From Typhlomys cinereus (Eukaryota; Chordata; Mammalia; Rodentia; Platacanthomyidae): a stretch of DNA of 64,000 nt. Made by a program: the position numbers and the translations under genes. The stretch covers positions 9,921,634 to 9,985,633 of the forward strand of contig JALPQD010000016.1 of NCBI GenBank assembly GCA_023101885.1, given 5' to 3'. Below are positions 22,601 through 34,988 of the stretch, in pieces. Each line of letters begins with the position of its first letter. Within the stretch, counting starts at the first letter, position 1. The notes beneath the pieces are model-generated. The model was not told the DNA's origin and did no database searches. It worked only from the letters and a program-made list of their open reading frames with translations.

Positions 22601-24445
22601 TGCCTGCTTCAATCATGGGAACTTTAACCTCTAGACATATCACTACAGAATTAGATAGATGAGAGACCTTCTGGAGACATCATGAAAAATGATCAGTTTC
22701 CTAGTTCATTGAAGATCACTTTGAATAGCTATCTTTTGATTTCTGTCTCAGCCTGCTACATCTTTTTAAGAGCACTTTCTTAGGTAGACTCTGAGAAATA
22801 TCTGGTAAAAGTTTGTCATTTGGTGATTGTGAGCATTTTAAAGATCTTGGGAAGTTCAAATGAGGCCAGTATAGCTATTTATAATTCCAATTGCTTCATC
22901 AGACATGACTTTGCATCTTCAGTCTGTCACTAAAAGAATTGTCTAAATGGTCCTTCTTCATTTAGAAGGTACCTTCTTATAACTGATTAATATTTTCATC
23001 ATCCAAAAGGGGGAGGAGAGATACTCTTATTTGTAAGCCAAGGGAATATCATTTATTTGGGGCATAATTTAAAGCCTTTTAAATAATCATGTTTAATTTT
23101 AACAATTTTGGAGGTGTTCATTTATGTATTAAAATTCAGGAAGGCAGCATAGCCCTCGGCTTACCTTCAGGGCAAAACTGTGTGCAAGACATGCTTCTAT
23201 GAGATAATTTGTTTCCTAATTGGCATCCATTTGCTGAAATACAATTAAAGTTATTGCTCTAATATTAACATCAACATCTTGATTGCTCTATAAAATATGA
23301 ATATTTATAAATTTTTTTCTTCTGATGCAGGTATCTCTTAGGTCCTTTAATTTTGACTTTGTCAGTTTCTTATTTATGGAAAATTGTACTTGTTCTTTTA
23401 CAGAATGATAGCGATAGGAGAAGGATCTGGGTAGCTTCTTGAGGTTCAGACCACTTCAGAGCTGGACCATTTAGCCTCAGGAGAAATGTTCAGTGTCATG
23501 GCAAAGGAACCATGCTTGACTTCACACCTCAGAACTAACTTATCTTTTCTACCTACTTTGCAACATTCCTGTGTGAATCACGTAAGGCCGATGATGTTGG
23601 TAGTCTGCATTTAACAAAATAAAACCATCCCTGCTTTTATTCTGCCTTTTCAAGTGTATAGCAAAGTTTGCATCAATGGGACTAATGTTGGAGACATCTT
23701 ATTTTCCTATTAGTAGGTGTATACTCATTTTTTTTCTTTTCCATAAGCTACCATCAGTATGATTTCCTAATTCTTATTTTTTTCTTTTCCTATCTCTTTC
23801 TTTCTTCAATGGTTATCAAAAATCAGAAAGCAAGCTAAACCAAACAGGCATCATAAGGAGTAAGAGATTCTTCAAAGTGGAATGTCTTTATCACAAGTGG
23901 AACAAATGAAGAAGGTGTCTGGGGAACAAAGAAGGCATCCTGATCTGAATGTGAGAGTCGCAGAGGAGCACAATAGAGCTTCTACAAAATGCAGAACATG
24001 CAAGAAGGCAAAGTACCATTTGTGATGACCCACAGAACTACAGAGAGACTTGTTACCTCTAAAGTATAGACCTACATAATGATACATTTGATATAAGGCT
24101 GTCTATTTTTACTTTTATGTATAGATATCTCAAAGAAGAAAAACTGTGATAAACTAGCAACTGAACTCTAAGAGAATGCTGTGAACTTGATGTTTTTAAC
24201 CTGTAGAACTATACACAGATAGAAGAGATTTAAGTGTGAATATAGTTGGGAGATTTACGGGTATTTTTCATTGTAAATAAGTTTATGTTGATTCCCAGCA
24301 CAGAAAAAATTCTGTGAGTCTTGCTCTCAAACCTGTTAGCAAAAGTACTACTGATGTCCACATCATGGGGTCTTAATATTACTCTCTTTAAATGCAACAA
24401 GGGCTCATGTGGAAGCAATTGATTCTTTAAATTTTTTTATTCAAT
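19641..24445. other. Long stretch of mostly unique sequence, no gene seen
   Basis: 4.8 kb with few recognisable repeats: CT-rich patches at about 20435-20475 and a short (GT)n at 21233-21257. The block at 20570-20660 is dense in TAATTG/CAATTG words. Frames of up to 120 codons at about 20649-21011 overlap on both strands and carry no domain I recognise. I see no RNA gene. Confidence 0.45.
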
Positions 24446-24447
24446 TG

Positions 24448-24489
<42 letters not shown>

Positions 24490-24693
24490 ACCACGGGTGA
24501 ATTCAGGAACCACCATGGACCACCTCCATCTCCTCGTTTACTCTGCCCCAGGATTCACAGGCTCTGCCTTACCAGGACCAGAAAGGCAGACTGTCCCCGC
24601 TTCTGCCCAGCTATACGTGGGGTCTAGGTTCCAAACTCAGGACCTTCCACCTGCAAGGCAGAGGCTTAACCCCTGAGCCACCTCTCCAGCCCC
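24446..24693 (-). mobile_element. tRNA-derived SINE (family S1), antisense
   Basis: The right end reads TGAGCCACCTCTCCAGCCCC, i.e. the minus-strand head GGGGCTGGAGAGGTGGCTCA with a clear A box. The B-box-like segment is TCCTGAGTTTGGAACC. The left end is a (TG)n tract (24446-24486), the antisense of the CA tail. Two overlapping plus-strand frames are artefacts of the tail and body. Confidence 0.85.
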
Positions 24694-25084
24694 GGAAGCA
24701 GATGATTTTAAGGCTAGCACACTAAAAAATGAGCCAAAAAAAAAGAAGAGGTACTCAATAAACATAGCACATGCCCATTCAGAGGAACTTCCTCTAGGGC
24801 TGGTCTTAGTACTTATAACATCATATTAAACACAACTAAACTACAATAGATTAAGTTAGGACTCAAGAGAATCTGTGATATGTTAGTGACATAAGTACTT
24901 CAATAAAATCATTGAACATTTGATGAGGGATGAGATGTTTGTATCATAATACCATGCTTTCTGATAAAAATACTTAAAATGGGAAAATATCTATAATTAG
25001 AGTAACTGGCAACATCTCTAAATGTTCAAAATCAGTGTTAGCCATAATAGAACATTTTAAAATTCAAGACAACCAAAATGGTTA

Positions 25085-25510
25085 GTGTGAACAGCTGCAG
25101 TTTGCCTGCACATTGCTGATAAATTCACAATCAACCAAACTTGATTGAGGGAATAAAGGGTTTTATTCTTGCTTACAAGAGCTATCTGGTTACAGCTCAT
25201 AGTTAGCTTGCCAAGAGAGTTTAAACTACACTAGGAACAGAGGGAACTGACCACACTATTTAAACAGGAATTGCTGAGAGAGGGACAGAACTTTCTTGCC
25301 AGACTGTGAGTTTGATGAAGCATGCTGAGGTATGCCAAACTACTGAACCACCTTCCTCCATCTTATCCACCTGCATAAGGAATGGTTCTGCCCACCATGG
25401 ACTGGGTCTTCTCATATTAATTTGAAAATCACCTGAAAGCTTGCTTAGTTAATTCATTACAGAGTTCCCAGAGCTCAGTTTTCAATTGTTAAGTTGACAT
25501 CTTTACCTAA
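25085..25510 (-). mobile_element. LTR, family L-A (MaLR-like), antisense
   Basis: Shared blocks with the copies at 9918 and 40724: GCCTGCACATTGCTGATAAA, AAAGGGTTTTATTCTTG (antisense AATAAAA signal), GAACTGACCACACTATTTAA, GCTGAGAGAGGGACAG, CTTGCCAGACTGTGAG, TTTTCAATTGTTAAGTTGAC. Ends are approximate. Confidence 0.7.
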
Positions 25511-26409
25511 GGAGTAAAATAACACAATAGTACTACTAGGAACAGTTGCCAGTGTTGCGAGCTCCTAAATATAATAATAGATGAACACTTATAAATCTAA
25601 ACCGATAATTTACAATATAAGTAGTCTACAATGACTGTGAAGTCCAGAAAAGACTGAAAAACTGGGGCGTGACACTAAGTATTATGTATCATGTTACAGA
25701 TGGAACGTTTTACTATAAAAATTAGTGATTGTGCCAATCGGAAAATCCTGTATGGGACAGTAATTAAACTTGAAGTCTTTGAAGGCTAAATGGCAATCTT
25801 GTATTTTTAGTCATGTGGTATAATATAAAAGAATGCCCTTATTGTTGGAAAAAAAGTTTAATTATTTAGTAGGTACAGTTATTTGTCCTCAAATGATTTG
25901 AAAGGAAATCTTTTGCTCTTTATTTTTTAATTATCCTCTCAGTTTCAGAAAGTAGGAAAGAACTTTTTAATGTCTTTCTAGAAATATCTTTATATAAAAG
26001 CAGTTGTGTGCGTCAACACACGTGCTTGTATTTTCTAACATAAATGTTGATAGTGTGCATGCTAGCTTCCCTTTGGAACTTTTCTCTCTTGGCAGTAAGT
26101 GCATTTGAACATATTTACCAGGCTTTCAGAAGTACTCATTTTTTTAAAAAAAAAAAAAGGAAATTAACCATCTGTTTTCTTTTAATTACTACTTGAATAA
26201 AATTCTGTGATAATATTCTGACCTGAATAAAATATTTTTACTTCCTATAATTTTCATTTGGGGAGTGAGGATTAGATTCATGTGTTTTTTGAAATTCCTT
26301 TAATTCACTTTTGTTGGTAAATTCTTGTGTGTATGTGTACAGATTTAATATTTTCTTTGACATTTGTAACCCCAAAAGTTTAAGAATTTTTTTATTTGTA
26401 TTAGTTTTC
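25511..26409. other. AT-rich unique-looking sequence
   Basis: No gene or repeat family recognised. An A-run lies near 26147-26158. Confidence 0.4.
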
Positions 26410-26765
26410 TTTCTCCATTTTCATGTTTATGTGTTTGCATGTGTGAGTAGGGGTACATGTGTGTAGATTCATCTGCATATGTAGATGTATGTTTGTGTGG
26501 AGACCTAAGGTTGATATTAAGAATCATTTTCCACTACTCTTCCACTTTATTTTTTTGAAACAGGATTTCTAATCAAACCACAACTTGCTGGCTGAGCTAG
26601 CCTTGACCAACTTGAGATTCCTAGTCTCTGCCTCCCAAACCTAGAATTATAGGTAGGTGTAGCTATAGATATAAACACAGGTTTACATCTGAGGAACTAT
26701 ATCCTGATACATTAGCTTGTAAGATAAACTTTTAAACTGATGAACCATTCCCTCAACTCTTTATT
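26410..26765 (-). mobile_element. B4-like SINE, antisense
   Basis: Left to right: a TG-rich tail, GGAGACCTAAGGTTGATATT, the CTCTTCCACTTTATTTTTTT block, GAAACAGGATTTCTAATC, CTCTGCCTCCCAAACCTAG, a run through TTATAGGTAGGTGTAG, and a degraded tRNA-like head ending near CATTCCCTCAACTC. This is the antisense order of the rodent B4 element: tRNA-like head, B1-like middle, TG/CA tail. Confidence 0.7.
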
Positions 26766-27918
26766 TCCATTTTAGTACACTATTTTGAGGAAAATAAGGA
26801 ACACTCAGTGATTTAAGAACCATAGCATTTCTTGAACTCTCTTGTTATACATCAGTCCTCACTGTGCAAATTTCCTGGCATTATTTTTATCACAAAACTG
26901 AAAATATGCCTTGATGAACCCTAAACACAGAGTAACTATGTTCAGGAAATCCACAAAACCAGTGTAAGCTACATTAATATTACTTCCTATTACAGCAAGC
27001 CCGTATGCACTGGAGATAAAATTATGAGACTTTTGAAGGGAAATTGTAGAAAACTTGCAAGACCCCATACTGTTGAGTTCAGAATTCACTGTTTCAATGG
27101 CCCCCAAGTTGCCTGACCCATCCTCCTAGAGTCTGGGCCACTTTTCAGCACCGAAGAGGGCTGCCTCGTTTTCAGAGCCTGCTAGGCAGCATGTCAGGTG
27201 TTGATGGGTGTCTCCTGATACCCAACACCTGACCTCATTTAAGCAGGACATTTAACACTTGGGTTTGCATTGGGTCTTGAAAGCACCTTCGACAACTGTC
27301 CACTAGGTTCTTTCCTCTGCGTCATTTCTCTACTTCCTGTTACTAATTCTTACAGTTAGCAAATAAAACATTTGTCCTCTAATGTTAGTATTGGAGTCTA
27401 ATTGGGTAACAAATTGTGGTAACTACAGAAAGAAACAGCTAATTTATGTATTGTACAATGCTAATGGTGACAACCTATTACTTGGAAACAGGATTCTGGG
27501 ATCAAGCATACACAGGGAATATCGTAATGACCTCAAATAATTTAAACTGTGAAATGCCACATGTTTACTTCCATCTCTTCAATGGTTAGGAGCAATCCTT
27601 TTGCAGCACATATTTTAGATTGACATAAAATCCTTTATGTTTGGTAAGAGGCTTAGATTCTAGAAACTTTCTTTCAAAATACCAAACCACTTAAATGAAC
27701 TTTGCAGTATTCATAGATAACCATTTACTCTTCTCTGAGTCCTACTCAAATTAGATAATTCCAATTCTTTTAATTCATTCTGGTGAAAAAATATGTGAAG
27801 TCTTTTTGAGTTCTTCATACCTTGGATGTACATGAGAACAATGAGCCACTGTTGTGCCTTGGTTCCCAAAGGGTTTGACAGTAAATTTAGGAGTCATTCT
27901 AATTGAGTGACAACACAG
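26766..27918. other. Unique-looking sequence with a hairpin
   Basis: No gene recognised. A strong inverted repeat lies at 27193-27233. Confidence 0.45.
27193..27233. repeat. Inverted repeat able to form a hairpin
   Basis: GTCAGGTGTT and AACACCTGAC are perfect complements (10 bp). Inside them GGGT and ACCC pair after a three-base bulge (GAT), with a ten-base loop. No T-run follows, so it does not look like a polymerase III terminator. Its role is unknown. Confidence 0.8.
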
Positions 27919-28196
27919 TAAGCTAGAGACATGACTCAGGTGTTAAGTTTCTGTCTTGCAAGCAGAATGACCTTACTTCCAATCCCTGATCCCATGTAAA
28001 AATTCCAGACAAAACTCTCAGCAGCCCTCATTTCTGGAACCAGAAGGTGGAGCCTGAGAAAACTCAGATCAAAGTAAAAAGGAAGTTAGGCAATCTAGGG
28101 TGATTCTTGAAGTCACCCTTGGGCCTCCACAGGCACACATAATCAAGTGACCTCTGCTATACCTACCCATAACACAGACATATGCATGTATGCACG

Positions 28197-28248
<52 letters not shown>
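27919..28248 (+). mobile_element. tRNA-derived SINE (family S1)
   Basis: Head AGCTAGAGACATGACTCAGG, then TCTTGCAAGCAGAATGACC, CCCATGTAAAAATTCC, the GAGAAAACTCAGATCAAAG block, CTAGGGTGATTCTTGAAG, CCCTTGGGCCTCCACAGG, and a CA tail at about 28199-28248. Full length. Confidence 0.85.
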
Positions 28249-28559
28249 AAAAACAAAAAGAAAGGTTAGGCAAGTCATTATTCTCTGTATCCAACACCTT
28301 CCATTGCAAAAGCAAGGGGTGATGCTACAAAGTATATTCCAGATGTGACAGGACTGTTACATCCATGAATTCACCAAATTATATGTATTTCTATAATACC
28401 TGCATAAGACTTGGTCTATTAGGATTTTACTAATAAATATGAAGATGCCAATAGGCAGAAAAATTCCCTGAGAGTATATTGAAGGTTAATTTTGGATGAA
28501 GGAAGGAGAACTACTTTACCCAATGGTATATCCACTGATAAATTATTCATTCTACAGCA

Positions 28560-28812
28560 AGTACTTAGGAACTTGCCAGTGTTAGTAACCCAGATGAAAC
28601 TCATTGGGCCACATACACAAATGACTTGTAATTAGGAAAGAAACTTATTGAGAAGAAGAAGGTTTACAATGGGAAAGGAGAGAGGATGGAATTGGGGAAT
28701 AAAAGGTGGCCATATCAAAAATCCATTATATCCGTTAATAAAATGCCAAAGAAAAAATTGAAATAAAAATCCATTATATCCATGAATAAAATGTCAAAGA
28801 AACAATTCACCT
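28560..28812 (+). mobile_element. Older L1-like 3' end with a 48-bp tandem duplication
   Basis: ACCCAGATGAAACTCATTGG, AAACTTATTGAGAAGAAG, a purine-rich run and an end with 'aatccattatat...aataaaatg.caaagaaa' resemble an older rodent L1 3' end. A related copy sits at 50380-50640. The terminal 48 bp is present twice in tandem (from 28717 and from 28765). Confidence 0.55.
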
Positions 28813-28879
28813 AACTTCCACTGAATACAGACAGAACTAATAGGACGTTTATATGTGATGGAAAAGACTTTGAGTTTGT

Positions 28880-29105
28880 GTTCACTGGTATGTGAGTGGG
28901 GATATGTACTCATGTGTGCACATGTGGAGGCCAAATGTCAATGATATGTGTCTTCCTTCATCTCTCTTCATCTTATTTTTTGATACAGGGTTTCTCACTG
29001 AACCCAAAATTCACTGATTTGGTGAGAAGGCATCTATCTCTGCCTCTCCAGCACTGGGCTCCTTATCCTTGAGGAGCAGTGACTTTTCCCACTCAGCCCC
29101 ACAAG
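28880..29105 (-). mobile_element. B4-like SINE, antisense
   Basis: GTGCACATGTGGAGGCCAAA, then CTTCATCTTATTTTTTGATA, CAGGGTTTCTCACTGAACCC, CTCTGCCTCTCCAGCACTGG and CACTCAGCCCC, the antisense order of a B4 element. Confidence 0.75.
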
Positions 29106-30944
29106 TAGGAAACAATATTAGCTTTCTCTACCCTTTTTGATCTGAAAATTGTTTTATTTTCCTGGCTTATCATTTTGTAAACAGCCCACAGATATGTCTC
29201 TAGAAATACTATCTTCTTCACGTGATATTATTAGATCCCAAGACATATCATATGATCCCTAGAATGAATAATAAAATAGAATTTTTCATGCCTAATCAGT
29301 TCTGGTGATTTTTTTATATGACTAAATATAGTATAGATAAAGTAGTATGAACAGGGATCCTAGAATGATACACAATGCAGAAGTCAGGTCTGTATGGCAC
29401 AACAGAGAGAGGAACCAGTGGATGGCGATTCATCAAGACAATAGACAAAGTTGAAAGAGATTTCCCTCCAAATTTTCTGCTAGAGCATCAGAATAGCATG
29501 ATTTATGCAGGCCAATGAGAGCCCATGAGTGAAAAACACCACAGTGTTTTATTGAGAAGAATATTCTGGCATCAACCTTAGCATATTAGCAAGGCTTTAT
29601 GGCTGGAGACTCAAATCTGATTCTTAGAAATAGTGCTGGTGCACTAGACAGGGGAGGACAGGTTACCAGGGCCCCAGAACATACTACTAGCCCTTGGGAT
29701 TTGATGAGATTTTTAAGAGAAGAAAAATAATAGGCAGATTAAATTTTATATGACACATTTAATTCTTGTAAGAACAAAACAAGGAAAGCTTTGCACACAG
29801 TAATATGATTTTTAAAAATATTTTCTCAAGGGACTGAACCTTTTTCCAAAATTTTTGTGACAATGTCAAACAGGGAGCCCAGACTGCCAAACTTGTTGTC
29901 TTTTTGCTTAAGCCTCATGCGTGTTTGGATTAATGTAAGCATCAAACTTGTTATATTTTCAGCAAGAGATTTCTATGCATATCTACCTCAGGTGGCCCTT
30001 GAATTTGAATGTGAATGAATGACATCTTTGCTATATACATTTATTTCCTCAATGCCTTGTGGTACTGAAAGAGTTTCTCTTTGAACATCTAATTCTCTGC
30101 ATTATTTTCCTTGAAAACCGAGACTTTACATTCTCAATGTAATCTTTCATCAGATTCATCTGTTAGTTCTTCCAAAGATATTTTAGTGACCTAGTGTTGT
30201 ATGTAAAGAGTCCCCAGAAATCTGTTTCATTGTACCTGTTGAACCCTGCTTGAAGAATTATTAATTGTGTTTTTTATTTTTGGTAGCCTCCAATTGTGGC
30301 TTTATTTCAGAACTGCTAATATTTAGGATTGCCTAACTATGGACAATTATGTTCAGAAATGCAGCAGGTAAAATTAAAGTCCCAAAATAATGACTGTTCT
30401 GAATTATTCTTGTCCATAGCAATCGCTCAGTCACCATTACAGCTGACATGTTTAGTGGATTGTCTTTCTCTCACTATTTAAGTTCTGTCTCCATTTATTA
30501 CTTAACTATGGCTTGCTAAATCTTGTCATGCATAGTCTCAAAAAATTTAAAAATTGATCAAAATCTGAACGCAAGTGTCAGCAAGTGTCAAAACCAGATT
30601 GTTAAGATAACAAAGTTCATCTTTATTCTCTTAAACCTCTCTCAGCAGACTTTGGGCATGTTTGTGATATTCATTTTTTTAGCCACTATTCCATTCTCAT
30701 GAATTAACACATTCACTAATAACAGGTATATGATAAACCTAGAAAACACAAGAGTTTGACTGTCACAGAAGTACATTGTAATTTTACTTGCAACTTATCT
30801 TCAAGTTTCTTTGAAAATTAAGTGTGACTATAGATACACTTGTTTCTAACAACCCCAGGTATTTCTCACATTGTACTCAACACCTTATCACCCTTCACAG
30901 TAACACTTTCTTGAATTAAGAAGCACATTTGAAAGCCAAGGGCA
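29106..30944. other. Mostly unique sequence, no gene seen
   Basis: No recognised repeat. The part 30240-30500 is non-repetitive, with ATTAATTGTG, CAATTGTGG, ACAATTATG and TCCATAGCAATCGC, and is a candidate conserved non-coding block. Confidence 0.4.
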
Positions 30945-31190
30945 GGGCTAGAAAAAAAAAATGGATCAAGGCCCCTTTCTCAGAAACCTGATGACCTGAA
31001 TTCAATTGCAGAGCCCATGTGGTGCAAGGAGAGAACAGAATTCCAAAAGTCGTCCTCTGAAATACTCACTGTGATATGTATACGTGTTTCATCTTTCCCT
31101 CTGCCTCTCTTTCTCTCCCTCACCTTCTCCCTTTCCTTTCTGCCTTCCCTCTTTCTCATAAAAATAGTCAAAAAACAATCTTAAAAGGTC
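30945..31190 (+). mobile_element. tRNA-derived rodent SINE, degraded
   Basis: TGATGACCTGAATTCAATTG (B-box region), GCCCATGTGGTGCAAGGAG, GAGAACAGAATTCC and AAAGTCGTCCTCTGAAATAC match a rodent tRNA-derived SINE distinct from S1; an antisense relative is at 12900-13038. A CT-rich stretch follows. Confidence 0.6.
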
Positions 31191-31245
31191 AAATGTTCAT
31201 CTAGACATTTGGAATCTGTCTCTGCCTCAATCTTAAATAATAATT

Positions 31246-31495
31246 TTAGGGTGGAGAGAGGACTCAGGGGTTTGCCTCCAAAGCAGAAGGACCTGAGTTC
31301 AAATCCCAGATCCTAAGTAAAGAAATAATAAAAGACAGGCAGAAATGGCAGGGGCCTGTATTTCTGACTCTATAAGGCAAAACTGAGAAATCCTAGAACA
31401 AAGCAAACGGGAAATAGAAGCAATCCAGGACGATTTTGGAAGTCACCCTTAGGCCTTCACACAGTGTCCTCTGACACACACACACACACACACAA
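31246..31495 (+). mobile_element. tRNA-derived SINE (family S1)
   Basis: Head AGGGTGGAGAGAGGACTCAGG, B box region GAGTTCAAATCCCAG, body blocks GGCAGAAATGGCAGGGGCC, GAGAAATCCTAGAACAAAGC, CAATCCAGGACGATTTTGG, CCCTTAGGCCTTCACAC, and a CA tail at 31474-31494. Full length. Confidence 0.87.
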
Positions 31496-33438
31496 AGTGA
31501 TAATTTTAAAAAGTTATCATAAGTGTAGTGAACAAGTCTATGTTTCACTGATATACAATAGAGGGGAGTGAGTCAATGAAAAAATGAAGATTGACCACAT
31601 TGATCATTTCCAATAAATTTGTGACTGCTGGTCATGTTTATAATTGAATTTCAACTAAAAATAAAAATCTATCCAAGACATGCAATAATACGTTGACACA
31701 AACTCTTTTGCTATTCTACTTTTTATATAATTCACCTAGCAAATGACTTGATAATATAAAGGGCTTAAAATATTTACAAAGTTTGATTTAATCAATATAC
31801 TTCTGTGGCCATAAACTAATAAAAAAATCATATGGGGTTAAAAGGCTGCTGTTCAGTGCAAAGAGTTTTTATGGCATGCTTTGCTCAGTCATACACAGGG
31901 GAGAAAACTCAATGTCTCCAATAGGGAATTGGTTAAGCAGCCTTTGGTGCCTCTACTTGACGAAATATGCAATCATTCGAATTATAATTTTAAAGATTTC
32001 ATAACAACATAGAAAATGCTTATTGCACCACATTAACTAAATTTACTTTGCTTTTACTGCACCTGTGCCTCTAATCCCTTTATACCAAATCTTTCATGCT
32101 TTTGTTCTTGAGAAACAGTTTGTAAGACTCGAACTCATATTTTGAGCCCCATGGCTCCCACTGCAACATGTCTTCATTAAATCTAACAGCTTACTCATGC
32201 TCCTGGGAGAGAAGAGAATCTAAGCAGAGATATAAAGCTATGCAGGAAAGATGAGGGCCTGCAGATGAACAATACGGCAGTCCCAGTCTCTGATGAAATT
32301 CTGTATCTTACCCCCACCCCCATTTGCTTTCTGAAGATCCTTTAAAATCTTATTTCTCAGTGAGTAATTTTGTCTTTATAGTACAAAAGGTAATTCCCAT
32401 ACCTAATATTGTTTCTAAGCACATGTGAATACCCTGCTGAGTTATATATGAGTTTTTTTATGAATATGACACAAAATGAAAATTCCATTTCTAGACTTGA
32501 AAAAATTGTAAATTGACTTTCACGCTCAAGTGAGTTGTTTTAGGGACTGAGGTGGGGGGAATGGATTCAGCTCACCATCTTCTCTATATTCATGTGTAAT
32601 TGGTTCTACATTTATAAACTTCATATTCAAAGTGCAAAGTAACCAATATTATTGATTTTAAACAGATTTAAGTTGCTCTCATCAAAAGTTGCCTGCTTTT
32701 AGGGAATGGCTTTAGTAACCTTTTTAAAAAGATTGTAAACTGCTAAGTGCTACAGGTTTTAGTTCTGTTGTCCAAGATAAGATTTTGTGGATCTCCTGCA
32801 TTAAGCCCATCACATAGTAAAAGATGGGCAGTTGGCATTTCAGCTGTTATCCTTCATAATTTCTTCAACTTTCAGACAACTGTTTAAGGCTCTCAAATTA
32901 GATAAAGAATACTTCGGTTGACATGAAGATCTGTTTCTAGTGACCCTAGGTCATCATATGAGACCCTTATTTCTGTCAAAGCTATGAAAGTTGTGAATAC
33001 AGTGTATGAGTGCTAACATGTACATTGCCTGAAGACAGGGTACGAAGTTCTAGCAGAAAAGGTGATAAGAAGAAAGTGGTGACATTAAAGATTTTGTTCA
33101 TTAAGCAGTGAAAGGTGAAGTTTGACAAGTTGTTCTCTCTCAGCTGCCTGCTTCTTTTCTGCACTTCCAGCTATTTGAGTTCAACTGTGACCAGAAAACC
33201 ACTAAATGAAAACATACCAGGATTAAATGGTGTGTAAGTTTGATCCCCATGTTCTTTAGAATATTGTGATAAATTTTTATAATCTCATTCTGTCATGTAC
33301 TGAAGGAGAATCATTATTTTGTACGTGTATCCACAGTGTGTATGCTACCCAAGAAGAAAGTGACTTATTAGTTATGTCAATCAACAGATATTCTGTTAAA
33401 ATATACAGATTTTACTCAAACAAACCAAATTTACTTAA

Positions 33439-33439
<1 letters not shown>
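31496..33439. other. Mostly unique sequence, no gene seen
   Basis: AT-rich, with no frame of note and no recognised repeat family. Confidence 0.4.

Positions 33440-33474
<35 letters not shown>
33440..33474. repeat. (AT)n microsatellite
   Basis: About 17 AT units, just left of the poly-T start of an antisense L1 3' end. Confidence 0.95.
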
Positions 33475-33476
<2 letters not shown>

Positions 33477-33485
33477 AAACCATAG

Positions 33486-33715
33486 TCTTTTTTATTTATT
33501 ATATTTATTTATTTTTTTCCCCAATCATATAAGCTTAATAGGTACTCTGGTCCCCTCCCTCCATCCATCCCTCCTCAGTCCCTTTTGTACCCTCCCCCTC
33601 TTTTCCTCTTCCTTTCACCCCTCTCCCTCCCTTTCTCCCAGTGCCCCCTCCTTCTCCCCTCCCATTCCCTGGAGCATCCTATAGTCTGAATGTCAAACTT
33701 CCCTCTATAGCAGGA
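33486..33715 (-). mobile_element. L1 3' end, antisense, 5'-truncated
   Basis: A T-rich start (A tail), AATCATATAAGCTTAATAGG (antisense of the L1 end), the CT-rich antisense of the polypurine tract, then CCCTGGAGCATCCTATAG and TGTCAAACTTCCC. Same order as the copy at 55840. Target duplications are not resolved. Confidence 0.8.
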
Positions 33716-34699
33716 TATATTTATAGTGGTTCTGTTTTTTTAAAAATTTTTACTATATCTAATTTGTAAACCAAATCTTATCATATTAAACATAGAAAAA
33801 AGTGAAATCACTTGTAACAATTGTGATAGATACATACATGCACCAGAATTTTTGGGTATGCATTAGGGAATTAAAGGCATTTAAATGTATCACTCATGGT
33901 AGAAGGTTATTACTGTGTCAAATATATGCAAAACTACTCTACTGTATTAATTGAATACAGATGTTATCTTGACAATTGGAGGCTTAGATCTGGACATATC
34001 TGTGAGAAATTAGTAGTTGGGGCTCTGAGAATGCTTGTGGATAAATGTCTGGTTGGTGGGGAAGCCCCTGTCCATGGTCTTCCTATACTTCAATCCAAAA
34101 AGGAAAATATTTGCATTTATAGAACAGAAAATAAGCCTCCATGTAAGAATTAGGGGTAGAACTAATGAGACAGATAAGTATTCTAGCTGTTCCTATTATG
34201 ATAAATCCTAGCCAAATGGATGGGAAGGAGAGATTTCTTTGCCATACTCTGGCAGACCTTCAGTCCAGAAAGTGATACTTGCCTTTCTCTCAAAAATTCC
34301 TGTGAATTTGTTGCTGTCAGTTCTCTCTGTTCTTGGTATTGGTATGAACTCTCTAGCCAAGTTGAACTCTGATTATTACAGAGAATCATGAGCAAGGAAA
34401 AAAAAAACACATATTCCCCTAAGTTTTTTGTTTGTAAATTTGTTGGCAATATGCAGACAAACTTCAACACCTGCTGAAACATACTTATATTACATTTGTA
34501 ACATCAGATTCCAAATGTCCATTGTTCAGAGGATAGTTAGCTAAAGGCAGAGTTATTCAGTCAACTTGAATGTCTGATCTTGAACTCATATTCTACATCA
34601 TCACTCAGCAGATATACATCTTCAGGATACCTAAGTCTTCACATACACGTGAGCATACCCACTTGTACCTTTTTATGTCTGGGTGGAGAGAGGGGGGTA
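33716..34699. other. Unique-looking sequence, no gene seen
   Basis: Short frames at about 33896-34153 (+) and 34183-34482 (-) have no recognisable domain or promoter context. Confidence 0.4.
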
Positions 34700-34988
34700 A
34701 GTGTGTGTGTGTGTGTGTGTCTATGTGTCTGTGTGATAGCAGAGGGCACTTGAGTGTGTATGTCTGTGGAGCTCCAAGGTAACATCAGGAATCACCCTGT
34801 ATTGTTCTATCTCTTTATTGCTTTGCTCTGTGGTTTTCCAGGCTCCACCCTCCAGGGCTGGATGTGCAGGCTTCTGCCACTTCCTTCCATCAGACGTTTT
34901 TATGTGGGATTTGAGATCTAAACTCATAACCTTTTGATTGGAAGGCAAAGGCTTTAACCCTTGAGTCATCTCTTCACCCACCATTGTG
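34700..34988 (-). mobile_element. tRNA-derived SINE (family S1), antisense
   Basis: The left end is a (GT)n tail (34700-34720). Then come AGAGGGCACTTGAGTGTG, ATCAGGAATCACCCTG, TTGCTTTGCTCTGTGG, CCAGGCTCCACCC, TTTTTATGTGGGATTTG, and the antisense head AACCCTTGAGTCATCTCTTC. Full length. Confidence 0.85.

Noticed and set aside
23360..24100. Possible mitochondrial or viral insertion
   Set aside because: No sequence resembling mitochondrial genes or an exogenous virus was seen on either strand.
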